Below, piece by piece: positions 23,923 to 32,283 of a stretch of DNA of 37,837 bases. Made by a program: the position numbers and the translations under genes. Within the stretch, counting starts at the first letter, position 1. Every line of letters starts with the position of its first letter. The notes below the pieces were generated by a model. The model was given only the letters and a program-made list of their open reading frames with translations. It searched no databases and had not been told where the DNA came from. This stretch comes from Anaerolineales bacterium HSG25 (GTDB lineage: Bacteria > Chloroflexota > Anaerolineae > 4572-78 > J111). The DNA lies in contig JAUCGA010000052.1 in assembly GCA_030377865.1 (NCBI GenBank), forward strand, positions 1 to 37,837. Reading direction: 5' to 3'.

Positions 23923-26900
23923 CTAAAAATCTTGTACTATGCTCAACCAACGCCTAAATGACGGTTGTAGTTGAGCTGGATTATTGGGGTCTTGAATAGT
24001 TGGATCAATTGCGCCCTGAATAAGAGTGATGGCACTCTCATCAAAGGTACTAACTGGAATGAGATTTTCATCCCAATACTCATTAAGACCATTACTGTAA
24101 TTTTGTAAGTTGACGATAACAAACTTTGTGTTTACTTCTTTTGTGTAGTTAGCTATTTCACGCCATTTTTTTTGAGCTTTCCGTAACAAAGTTGCCCCGT
24201 TTAAATCCTCGTTATATTCAGGATCATCTGGTTGGGCATTCATACGATAAATAGTATGCTGACTAAAGCTCTTAGCATCTAAATAAATAGGTTTACCTGT
24301 AATTTTAATATCAAACACTTCAAATAATGGTGTAGGATGCAGAATTGATTTGTTAATTGAAATTTTTTCAGAACGTAGTAAAGATTCTAGTGTTACTTCA
24401 CCAACCGCACCTGCCAAGATTGCCTGAATAGCATGAGGCGCAAAGACATAGTTTGGAACAGTTTGTAGATACTGTAGCTTATAACCTCGTGTGATAAAGT
24501 CCTGTTTTATCACATCATTCTTGAAAAATTGGCGATAAGGCCAATTCAAGCTATATTCTTGGGTGTCAATACTATAGTCACGAAAAACCGTGTTAACATA
24601 GCCTTCGTTAACATATAGTTTGTCGTTTTTTTGTAGGTATTTCGCAGAAAAAATAAAGTCCCGTTTAAAGTTAATATCTACGCCAAGCAACTCGTCTTGA
24701 AAGAGATAGTCTTGATTCAACATCGCTCTACGTACATTAAGCCACATCAATTTAATTCTTTCAGATACGTCATTATCATAAGCTCCTTTTTTCATCTGAT
24801 CAATCAGCCCTAGAACACCTTGTATTCTTTGACGACAACGGTCTTGTATATTAGAAATATCTTGCCGATTAATTTGGTTATATAGTAATTTTCGCCTGCT
24901 CTTTTTCTCTATCTCCTTATGGATATTCAGAATTAGGTCAGATGTGTAATCTTCACGATCCGTGCGCTGTTGTATTATCACCTCATCTTCACTTAAATAA
25001 CGCTCCAACAATCCAAAAACACCGTCATTGGCATTACCTACACTTGAACTATTCGCCAAGCGAACATCCATACTTTTTGTTGGTTGCCACTTACGATCAA
25101 CTCGTCCAAAAGCTTGGTGAAATAAGGCTACTTGGTTTAAGAGGTAATCTGACGTATTTTTATAAGTATTGGCGTTAAATCTGGCAATGTGACCTTGATT
25201 CATGTTGTGCAAAAATTGACTATATGAAATCATGCGTCCTTCGCTCAATTTCCATATTTGCCAGTTGAACATTTTTTCAATATCAAGATTCGAGTCGTCA
25301 TCTTCGGTTTTTTGAGTGTTGAAATAAAAATGCTTGGCTTCTAGCAGATGGATACCTTGAAAGTCTTGTCCTTCACTATCTATGTTTCTCCACTCTAAAT
25401 TAACTCCAAGCGCAGCACTCTCATATTGTGTCACTACTATCAACTTGCTATCGTGTGTATCACAGGTAAACACTTTGTCCTTCGCTTCTTTTGCCTTCTG
25501 AGCATTTAAGAGAACAACATAACAAGGTTTACTATCAATGATAAGCTGATACTCTTGGTTGTGCTCTCCTTGCTGTACAATCAAGTGCTGAGTTAAATCA
25601 TCTCGTCCCTCAACATGTAGCTCTTGTTTTTTATTTAATAGTTTCTTAATGTAAGCAAACGAATTTACAAATACCAGATGGGCTTGATTATCGCTTTTAT
25701 TTACCACCCAGCGGGCTGTTTCTAAAAAACGATCTACTGTATTAACTCGTGCAGTTGTTTTATCTGTAGGCTTTTTGTCAAAAAATCCTTCTGCATCTAA
25801 TCCCTCCAGAAAACGCCTAAGCTTGTGTGCATCAGGTAGATACTCTGCATACTCAAGCCGAATGGTATAACTTTGTCCTTGATACTCTCGTTTTGCTCTC
25901 TTTTTTCGTTTCATCTCAGCAATTAATGCCTTGTCTTGAGTTGAAATGGGGATATAGGGTGTATTCTTTTCAAGCCAGCGCAAATCAAAGGCATTAATAT
26001 AACGAGGAATGTCCCCTGTAGCAGAGATGCAGAAAACTAAATTAGATTGGCATAATTGCCACAATATGTATTCCGGCGTAATTTGTAGCGTCTTCTGTTG
26101 AATCCGTACCTCATCGGGGGAGATGTGTTGATATTTGCCACGTGTTAGCTTGTGTAAACTAAAACCTTTATAATAAATACTGTCTTGTATGGCTTCTCTA
26201 TTACGCATTTTAAAAAATCGTAACGGTCTTTTGAAGGCACCGTATCGTTTAATAATATTAGAATATTCACCGTTTATGGTGTCATTACGTTCGTTGTAAC
26301 AAAGATCAATCCACTCCTGCCAGCGTCCCGCGGCTCCTGTCGCCCATAACTCAGCAAAAAACTCTAAAATTTCATCAGTAATACGAGAAATTGTATAAAG
26401 CATTTGCCGAGATGCAACGGATTGCCCTGTTTTTGGCTTGACAATGCGCCAAGCCTCTGTTTCTTTCTTAAAATAGAATGGTGTAGTTTGAATAATGTGC
26501 CTTGATTGAAAAATAGTAATAATTTTAGATTTCCCATCCTTTTTCTCAAACTCATCTTCGCCCATGGTAAATCGGAAGATAGGTGGATATTCGTATCCAT
26601 TTCTAGTGAGTTCTGTTTGAAGTTGTTTAACGATTTTTACAGAATCATTATCTGAGGTCAGATTTCCTAATTGCTGTTGAGTTGTAACTTCATTATGAAA
26701 TAGTCGTACAAATTCAAAATTGTTGCGAATTCCATCATGAGCACACATAGCTTTGAGTATAACACTTTCTTGGACTTCAAATTCATCCAGAAAAATAATC
26801 TTATCGCTCAATGAAATAATAGATTGCTTGCTCTTGCCATCAAAGAAACCGTATAAAAGTTTTTGGACTGTTACCAATAATACGGGTCTATTTTCATCCT

Positions 26901-27501
26901 TTAAGAATTTAATGTAGGGAAATAATTGCCAAATTTGTTCGTTTTGTAGTAAATTTGAATGTTTATTCTCATCAACACTCTTTAAACCTACCTCAAACAA
27001 TCTAAGGAAGTCGGAGCAGGCATCTTTTAAGTATCTTTCGTTTTTCTTGCGAAGTATACTCGGCTTGTTCCGTTTAATTTCATTCTGAATACCACTAATA
27101 TTCTTAGCCAATTCGTTTACATCTGTTACTGTTTTACCAGTAGGCTCAAAAAATTTATACTTCTTGTCCAAGGTGTTTAAGAAAAGTTCAACATTGGAGC
27201 CGTTGATAAAATCAGTTACAATCCTGTCATTGGCATTGAGATAGACGGACGGAATATCGTGTTCATCTAAACCCTTTTCCATTTCTTCGATAAGGAAATG
27301 ACGATGACTAGTATAAATATATCGGACTTTATGCCCTTTCTGACGTTGATTTTGGATGACCAATGGAATGGCAAAAGTTTTTCCTAGTCCGGTTGGACCA
27401 ACTACCAATTTCAGGCCCATTAAATTATCGGATTGTGACCGTTCATCTATGGTGCGAGTGTAGTAATCCTCATAGGTTATTTTTTTGTTTGACTTTGACA
27501 T
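23923..27501 (-). CDS. SF2 helicase fused to a PD-(D/E)XK-like nuclease
   Basis: This 1192-residue protein is read in two parts. The SF2 motor shows Walker A GPTGLGKT (35-42), motif II DEFE (239-242), motif III SAT (493-495), and motif IV-like HLVFVNSF near 608. Motif V-like VTQYESAALGVNLEW is near 690-704, and motif VI is QAFGRVDR (796-803). Its motif VI resembles that of Cas3-like and DEAH helicases. The C-terminal end (about 1025-1140) fits a PD-(D/E)XK nuclease: GAVGEVTLE (E1035), FDIK (D1064), YLDAKSF (D1075, K1077), and a following helix with Q1110. ATG 27501 has a perfect AGGAGG (27508-27513) six bases away. It lies 30 bp after the YkgJ-type gene and 11 bp before its partner. The likely role is nucleic-acid unwinding and cleavage, probably in defence; no named system matched from memory. 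Confidence 0.75.
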   Translation of the reverse strand: MSKSNKKITYEDYYTRTIDERSQSDNLMGLKLVVGPTGLGKTFAIPLVIQNQRQKGHKVRYIYTSHRHFLIEEMEKGLDEHDIPSVYLNANDRIVTDFINGSNVELFLNTLDKKYKFFEPTGKTVTDVNELAKNISGIQNEIKRNKPSILRKKNERYLKDACSDFLRLFEVGLKSVDENKHSNLLQNEQIWQLFPYIKFLKDENRPVLLVTVQKLLYGFFDGKSKQSIISLSDKIIFLDEFEVQESVILKAMCAHDGIRNNFEFVRLFHNEVTTQQQLGNLTSDNDSVKIVKQLQTELTRNGYEYPPIFRFTMGEDEFEKKDGKSKIITIFQSRHIIQTTPFYFKKETEAWRIVKPKTGQSVASRQMLYTISRITDEILEFFAELWATGAAGRWQEWIDLCYNERNDTINGEYSNIIKRYGAFKRPLRFFKMRNREAIQDSIYYKGFSLHKLTRGKYQHISPDEVRIQQKTLQITPEYILWQLCQSNLVFCISATGDIPRYINAFDLRWLEKNTPYIPISTQDKALIAEMKRKKRAKREYQGQSYTIRLEYAEYLPDAHKLRRFLEGLDAEGFFDKKPTDKTTARVNTVDRFLETARWVVNKSDNQAHLVFVNSFAYIKKLLNKKQELHVEGRDDLTQHLIVQQGEHNQEYQLIIDSKPCYVVLLNAQKAKEAKDKVFTCDTHDSKLIVVTQYESAALGVNLEWRNIDSEGQDFQGIHLLEAKHFYFNTQKTEDDDSNLDIEKMFNWQIWKLSEGRMISYSQFLHNMNQGHIARFNANTYKNTSDYLLNQVALFHQAFGRVDRKWQPTKSMDVRLANSSSVGNANDGVFGLLERYLSEDEVIIQQRTDREDYTSDLILNIHKEIEKKSRRKLLYNQINRQDISNIQDRCRQRIQGVLGLIDQMKKGAYDNDVSERIKLMWLNVRRAMLNQDYLFQDELLGVDINFKRDFIFSAKYLQKNDKLYVNEGYVNTVFRDYSIDTQEYSLNWPYRQFFKNDVIKQDFITRGYKLQYLQTVPNYVFAPHAIQAILAGAVGEVTLESLLRSEKISINKSILHPTPLFEVFDIKITGKPIYLDAKSFSQHTIYRMNAQPDDPEYNEDLNGATLLRKAQKKWREIANYTKEVNTKFVIVNLQNYSNGLNEYWDENLIPVSTFDESAITLIQGAIDPTIQDPNNPAQLQPSFRRWLSIVQDF

Positions 27502-27531
27502 GGTATTCCTCCTGTGAATTATCTCTGCCAA

Positions 27532-28059
27532 TTACATCTTGACCTCATCCTGCCAATCATCAAAATGCTCTTTCAACCCCTCATACACATTATAAACAAT
27601 CGGGCAGACCTCGCAGTTCATAACGGCGTTCATCGAGCGGCCTCGAAAATTGGGCTTATCCAGATACGGATAGCCCACACAATCTTTAGGTCGGTGGCTG
27701 TAGTTGGTGCATTTTTTATTCTTAAGAAACGGGCAGGGGAAACCATCAAACCGAAACATGCCCGGATCATGCTCTGCCGAAATAAGATATTTTTTCCTGA
27801 ACTCAGTCACAGAAATATCCAGTCCTTCGGCAAAGCGGGTCATGTCCTCTTGGTCGAACAGAGGGGTGATTTCAGTGCAACAGTGGCCGCATCGGGTACA
27901 ATCAATCTGGGCTGAAACCTGTTCGTTAAGGGCATGCACAATTTCATCAAGGTCATCCTGATCAATCTCGGCTCGAAAATAGGCTCGGAAATTCCAATTT
28001 TCATCCTCTTTTCGTTTAGCCAACCGTTTGACTTGCTTAATTTTCCTTACGATTTTCAT
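27532..28059 (-). CDS. YkgJ-family cysteine-cluster protein
   Basis: This 175-residue protein has the Zn/Fe-chelating pattern of YkgJ proteins: CTRCGHCC (C54, C57, C60, C61), then C109 in CPFLKNKKC, C117, HRPKDCVGYP (C127), and C149/C152 near the end. The exact function of the family is unsettled. A lysine/arginine-rich start (MKIVRKIKQVKRLAKRKED) may bind nucleic acid or membrane. ATG 28059 has GGAG eight bases upstream. A near-consensus promoter lies about 80 bp further up. The helicase starts 30 bp after its stop, so the two are likely on one mRNA. Confidence 0.8.
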   Translation of the reverse strand: MKIVRKIKQVKRLAKRKEDENWNFRAYFRAEIDQDDLDEIVHALNEQVSAQIDCTRCGHCCTEITPLFDQEDMTRFAEGLDISVTEFRKKYLISAEHDPGMFRFDGFPCPFLKNKKCTNYSHRPKDCVGYPYLDKPNFRGRSMNAVMNCEVCPIVYNVYEGLKEHFDDWQDEVKM

Positions 28060-28138
28060 AGATTTTTCTCCGACAGCTTATTATCGAAAAGCGGCGGTAC
28101 AGCAGTTCGGTGTTTCATTGATTATAAATCATCGGCTG

Positions 28139-28167
28139 ATTGTAAAACAGATGGAAACCAATGTCAA
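28139..28167 (-). promoter_or_regulatory. Sigma-70-type promoter for the YkgJ-helicase operon
   Basis: On the minus strand TTGACA (28162-28167) and TACAAT (28139-28144) are spaced by exactly 17 bases. Transcription would start near 28132 and leave a leader of about 70 bases before ATG 28059. It is the best promoter seen for the whole 21578-28059 block. Confidence 0.8.
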
Positions 28168-28185
28168 TCCCTTCCGTGAATTGGT

Positions 28186-28214
28186 TTGACAAAGCAGTTC
28201 TATAGCCGTAGAAT
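28186..28214 (+). promoter_or_regulatory. Sigma-70-type promoter for the cytochrome gene
   Basis: TTGACA (28186-28191) and TAGAAT (28209-28214) are 17 bases apart, followed by AAGGAG (28242-28247) and ATG 28254. Its -35 box lies 18 bases from that of the divergent promoter, so a regulator bound between them could affect both. Confidence 0.8.
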
Positions 28215-28253
28215 AGTCCCCACACGTTAAAATTCAGTCAAAAGGAGAATTCA

Positions 28254-29144
28254 ATGAAAACAGGTATAAAATGGGGCGGTATTGCCCTTGTAGTTATTTT
28301 AGGGCTGGTAATGGTTGTTTTGGGTATAACTTATGGGGCTAGTAGCTCGCGGTTTAACGCTATGTACGATCTTCAAGTTACCGTTCCATCTATCCTCACT
28401 GACGAGGCGGCAGTTGAGCGGGGCAAACATATTGCCGCGACGCGTGGTTGCACAGATTGTCATGGCGAGGATTTAGCAGGCATGTTATTGATCGATTCGG
28501 GCGCGGTGATGGGCGTGATTTATGCGTCTAATTTAACCCCAGCCGGTTTACCAGACTATACCGACGAGGATTGGGTGCTGGCGATTCAACATGGGATTGG
28601 TCAGACCAAGCAACCGATTATGATTATGCCTTCCGAAGAGTATTACTTTTTTGGCGATGAGGATTTGGGCAATTTGATTGCCTATCTCAAACAACTGCCT
28701 CCAATCGGCGAGCCAACGCCCGTTCGTTCCATTGGGCTATTATCTCGGGTCTTGCTAATGGCTGGAGAGTTGCAACTCTCGGCTGAAATAATTGACCATA
28801 CGGCTACTCGGCCAGATGTTCCCCCACCAGGGGCGACGGTTGAGTACGGGCAATATTTAGCTACCTTGTGCACGGGGTGTCACGGGCATGGCTACTCTGG
28901 TGGGCCAATTCCGGCTTCTGACCCCGAATGGCCCGAAGGTGCGAACTTAACTCTGCATGAAACGGGTTTGGGCGACTGGACAGAGGCCGACTTTTTCAGC
29001 GCCCTCCGCGACGGTACTCGGCCTGACGGCTCAACCATCAACCCCGTAATGCCACGAACTATTGGCGGCATGTCTGATGAGGAGTTACAGGCATTGTGGC
29101 TGTTCTTCCAGAGTTTGCCGCCTACCGCTTATGGTAATCGGTAA
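28254..29144 (+). CDS. Membrane-anchored diheme cytochrome c
   Basis: This 296-residue protein has an N-terminal membrane helix (about 8-27, GGIALVVILGLVMVVLGI) and two heme c sites, CTDCH (C66, C69, H70) and CTGCH (C206, C209, H210). Each is followed by the 'GEDLAG' or 'GHGYSGG' loop. Candidate axial methionines are M123/M125 in PIMIMPS and the one in NPVMPRTIGGM. Each half ends with the class I tail (DLGNLIAYLKQLPP and ELQALWLFFQSLPP). It faces the outside and carries electrons. The donor and acceptor are unknown, since no oxidase or dehydrogenase is adjacent. It is monocistronic: a strong terminator follows. Confidence 0.9.
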   Translation: MKTGIKWGGIALVVILGLVMVVLGITYGASSSRFNAMYDLQVTVPSILTDEAAVERGKHIAATRGCTDCHGEDLAGMLLIDSGAVMGVIYASNLTPAGLPDYTDEDWVLAIQHGIGQTKQPIMIMPSEEYYFFGDEDLGNLIAYLKQLPPIGEPTPVRSIGLLSRVLLMAGELQLSAEIIDHTATRPDVPPPGATVEYGQYLATLCTGCHGHGYSGGPIPASDPEWPEGANLTLHETGLGDWTEADFFSALRDGTRPDGSTINPVMPRTIGGMSDEELQALWLFFQSLPPTAYGNR

Positions 29145-29186
29145 TGTGGTACATGGGTAAATATTCAGTGAACTCGCCAGAGTGTC

Positions 29187-29219
29187 AGAAACCCGATTTC
29201 TCAAAGAAATCGGGTTTCT
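29187..29219 (+). terminator. Rho-independent terminator after the cytochrome gene
   Basis: Two perfect 15-base arms, agaaacccgatttct and its inverse, lie around a 3-base loop 43 bases after the stop. The T-run is short, but the hairpin is very stable. Confidence 0.75.
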
Positions 29220-29325
29220 AGGGCGGCTTTACTGAACTTTTACGTACATACATGGTATCTGAATCGCAATGATCAGGGAAATCATCTTAGGAATCGGGAT
29301 CAATTAATTTGTGCAGTTCGTCATC

Positions 29326-29358
29326 AGAGTGGTTCAATCTCTAAGGTTGAGCCACTCT
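29326..29358. repeat. Palindromic repeat family P1, copy 3
   Basis: The 5' arm (agagtggttcaatct) matches copy 1. Two changes in the 3' arm (ggttgagccactct) give T-G pairs in plus-strand RNA, so folding is kept. It lies 49 bases upstream of the TPR gene. Confidence 0.85.
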
Positions 29359-29407
29359 GGAGCGTACAACTTATTTAGGTCTCAACCCTTAATATAAGAG
29401 AGAAATT

Positions 29408-31465
29408 ATGGCAAAACGAAAAAATAAACGTACTAAAAAACGCAAACCACAAAAACAAGCTCGACAGGTGAAACAAGTTTCATCGTATTTTTATGACAAG
29501 ATGGAAAAAGTTCAGTACCTACTTAGCCAACGAGATTGGGTAACGGCTCGAGAGGAACTTTTAAGCCTGCATGACGATTATCCGACTAACACTGATGTTT
29601 TAATCGACCTAATCAATATCAGTTATGAGTTAAATGATGTTCGCAGTTATCAACTTTTTTGCGAGAAATTGCTCAAATATGATCCTGACAATCCTGATAT
29701 AGCCTACGGTGTATCAGGAGCCTACATGACCAATATGTATCCGGGCTTGGCCTTACAAGGTTTTCAAGACTATTTAAGGCGCTACCCTGATCATGATCAT
29801 GTCGATAAAGCAAACGAAGCCATTGACCGCCTAATCGGTGCCTTGGCTTCTGACTTAAAACAGTTTGAACCGTATGGTGATCCGATCGATATAGCCGCAG
29901 ACTATGATCGAATTCGACTTAATATGGAACGCGCAAATTATCAAACCGTCTATTCGGTGGCTAATCGTCTACTCAAGATAAACCCCTCGTTTGTTCCTGT
30001 TCTTAATAACTTGAGTATCGCCGACTTGTCGCAGGGCAAGTTCAAACATGCCTCACTTCATCTACAAAAAGCATTATCGATTGAACCAGATAACTTTCAG
30101 GCCATTGCAAATATGGTACGCAGTTACGCTATGCAGGGTCAGTTTGAAGCGGCTCGGAAAGAGGCAGAGAAACTAAACGCGCTTGAGGATGATTCAGCCG
30201 ATTTTTTAGCTAAAAAGACAGAAGTATTGAGTTATATTGGTGATGACGAAGCAATTTTAGAAACCTACTATCAAGCAGAAGCGGCGGGGTATACTGAAAA
30301 ATTCTTGCCTAGTGCTATATACCATTTTACTGCGGTAGCCGCGATTCGATGTGGACAGGAAGCGTTAGGGCTTGAGCTTTGGGATAAAATAACTGGACAG
30401 GGGATTCCATTTACAGTTATCCATCAAAATTTGGAGGACATCAAAAAACCAATCAATGAGCGACACGGCCCTTGGGCATTTCAAATAAACAACTGGTTAT
30501 CTGATAAAATTGTTGCTGAGGTTAGAGCCTCATTCGGCAATAGCGATGACCTTAACGAGAGTCATGTAGAGCGTGGTTTGCGACGTATCCTAAGAAAATA
30601 CCCGCATATTTTAAATTTATTACCCATGATGTTGGAACGAGGTGACCCGCTCAGCCGAGAGTTTGCCTACGATATGATTCGACTGATTAAAAGTGATGCT
30701 CTGTTGGCTCACCTGCCCGATTTTGCCATGGGGCCGTATGGGCCACATAGGATGCGTTATGAGGCGTTACAACTTGCTCAAGAACATGGATTATTACCCA
30801 AACAGAACAAGTTTTGGGTCAATGGAAAACAGACCGAGGTTATCCTATATAATTATAAAATTTATGATTCACCAAAATTTACTCATCCCCCAGACGTGGC
30901 AAAACTGGCTCAAGAAGCGGCTATCGCGCTTCGTATCCATGAGGGTGCTATGGCAGAACGGCTCCTAAAACAAGCTATCGAACTGCTCCCTAATGTCCCC
31001 GACCTACAAAATAACTTGGCAATGGCTTATAGAATACAGGGTCGTTCCGATGAGGCGTATGAACTGATTATGCAAACGCATAAAAATCATCCCGATTATC
31101 TATTTTCTCGGGTTGCAGTCAGCGAGTTTTACGTTGAAGATGGTAAGATTGAAGCGGCGAATGAACTGCTTTACCCTTTAATGGAACGGGATGAGTACCA
31201 TATTGCCGAGTTTAGTGCTTTAGCAGGAGCTTATATCTATCTTTATTTAGCTTGGGATAAACCCGAAGCGGCTCAACATTGGCTCAATATGTGGGAGCAG
31301 TATGAGTCTCCAGAATCGCAGGAGCTTGAATCTTGGAGACAACGCATTAAAAAGTATCAATCAAAAACCTCGTCACCTAAAAAACCGTCAAAACAGCGAC
31401 GGCGAAAAGAATCAGCCGAAACATCATCTAAAAAATTTGATTTGAGAAAACTACTTGGGCTATAA
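29408..31465 (+). CDS. Tetratricopeptide-repeat protein
   Basis: This 685-residue protein is largely helical with TPR units. Clear ones are 'YQTVYSVANRLLKINPSFVP' (about 177-196), 'KHASLHLQKALSIEPDNFQA' (about 216-235) and 'AERLLKQAIELLPNVPDLQN' (about 516-535), the last followed by 'NLAMAYRIQGRSDEAYELI'. The N-terminus is very basic (KRKNKRTKKRKPQKQ), as is the tail (SSPKKPSKQRRRKES), suggesting nucleic-acid or acidic-surface binding. There is no catalytic motif, signal peptide or membrane helix. It lies 6 bp before a membrane-protein gene and is probably co-transcribed with it; the two may act together. The start has an AAGAGAG upstream. Confidence 0.75.
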   Translation: MAKRKNKRTKKRKPQKQARQVKQVSSYFYDKMEKVQYLLSQRDWVTAREELLSLHDDYPTNTDVLIDLINISYELNDVRSYQLFCEKLLKYDPDNPDIAYGVSGAYMTNMYPGLALQGFQDYLRRYPDHDHVDKANEAIDRLIGALASDLKQFEPYGDPIDIAADYDRIRLNMERANYQTVYSVANRLLKINPSFVPVLNNLSIADLSQGKFKHASLHLQKALSIEPDNFQAIANMVRSYAMQGQFEAARKEAEKLNALEDDSADFLAKKTEVLSYIGDDEAILETYYQAEAAGYTEKFLPSAIYHFTAVAAIRCGQEALGLELWDKITGQGIPFTVIHQNLEDIKKPINERHGPWAFQINNWLSDKIVAEVRASFGNSDDLNESHVERGLRRILRKYPHILNLLPMMLERGDPLSREFAYDMIRLIKSDALLAHLPDFAMGPYGPHRMRYEALQLAQEHGLLPKQNKFWVNGKQTEVILYNYKIYDSPKFTHPPDVAKLAQEAAIALRIHEGAMAERLLKQAIELLPNVPDLQNNLAMAYRIQGRSDEAYELIMQTHKNHPDYLFSRVAVSEFYVEDGKIEAANELLYPLMERDEYHIAEFSALAGAYIYLYLAWDKPEAAQHWLNMWEQYESPESQELESWRQRIKKYQSKTSSPKKPSKQRRRKESAETSSKKFDLRKLLGL

Positions 31466-31471
31466 CGAATC

Positions 31472-31999
31472 ATGAAACATATATTCCTCAGCATAATCAC
31501 TGCGATAGTATATTCTTTTTTACTTATAATTTTTATAATCGGCTTTAGCGGCCCGGCATTTGTTGCCGCTTGGCTATTAGCCCTACTGTTGCCCTATAAG
31601 TTCTCCCAAATTCTATGGTTATGCCTTGGAACCCTCATCACGATGGCTTTTGTCGTTCATCGCTCCATGTCTGCGCTAGACGGTGAGGAGTACAGTATCT
31701 ATAAACACAAAACGGTGATTATAGCCAGCTATGTTCTGCTTATGGTAACAACGCTATTAGCTTGGTTAGCCTCATTTTTACCCCTTGATTTATCTCTGTT
31801 TGAAACCACGGTTCTACTTACCATTGGGGCGTTAACTGGACTAATATTAATAGGTCAAACGGTTAACCCACCCGACGATAACCTAGATTGGTTGTTTAGG
31901 CACAATGAATTTGAAGAGGATGATATTGAAGACGAGGGTGGGGATGAAGTCATCATCACTCCCTCAACACGACGAAAACGCCGACGATCAAAGCGCTAA
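31472..31999 (+). CDS. Small membrane protein with a charged tail
   Basis: This 175-residue protein has about four to five membrane helices (near 3-27, 29-60, 83-104 and 109-130), then a charged tail with EFEEDDIEDEGGDE followed by RRKRRRSKR. I do not recognise a family. It follows the TPR gene by 6 bp. The acidic stretch could contact the basic ends of that TPR protein, which would make them a membrane-bound pair; this is speculation. Confidence 0.65.
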   Translation: MKHIFLSIITAIVYSFLLIIFIIGFSGPAFVAAWLLALLLPYKFSQILWLCLGTLITMAFVVHRSMSALDGEEYSIYKHKTVIIASYVLLMVTTLLAWLASFLPLDLSLFETTVLLTIGALTGLILIGQTVNPPDDNLDWLFRHNEFEEDDIEDEGGDEVIITPSTRRKRRRSKR

Positions 32000-32010
32000 G
32001 AAATCGGGAT

Positions 32011-32039
32011 TAATGTGGTGGTCAGACTGATGTTGAAAA
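32011..32039. repeat. Short dispersed repeat, copy 2
   Basis: taatgtggtggtcagactga and the following tgttgaaaa match 4441-4471 closely. The rest of the 32000-32283 gap contains a 'gttggagcgcggcttcctag' segment (from 32074), like that inside the second GT-C gene, and a tandem 'attccaa' stretch near 32170. Confidence 0.4.
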
Positions 32040-32209
32040 TGGAGGCTATCAACTTAAGATGCGACAGTGAAAGTTGGAGCGCGGCTTCCTAGCCTGCAAA
32101 TCGGGGCAGACAGGGCTGTTTGCGCTCTAGCTGTCTCGGCTTCAGCTGATAGTCGGATTGATTTCTCCAAATTCCAAATTCCAAATTGTCCACATGACCA
32201 TTTAACCTC

Positions 32210-32238
32210 TTGTTGAATTGTCTATCTGCGACTACAAT
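32210..32238 (+). promoter_or_regulatory. Possible promoter of the exopolysaccharide module
   Basis: TACAAT (32233-32238) lies 17 bases after a poor -35 (TTGTTG, 32210-32215). The next gene starts about 40 bases on. Only the -10 is convincing. Confidence 0.35.
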
Positions 32239-32283
32239 ACAAGATAACTCTCAACACCTAAACGTTTGCCTAACTGGAAGCAA

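Noticed and set aside
23923..27501. Cas3 of a type I CRISPR system
   Set aside because: Motif VI (QAFGRVDR) resembles Cas3, but there is no HD nuclease domain, no Cascade gene nearby and no repeat-spacer array in the window.
27514..27961. Plus-strand ORFs opposite the YkgJ-type gene
   Set aside because: They are antisense shadows; the cysteine pattern and ribosome-binding site support the minus strand.
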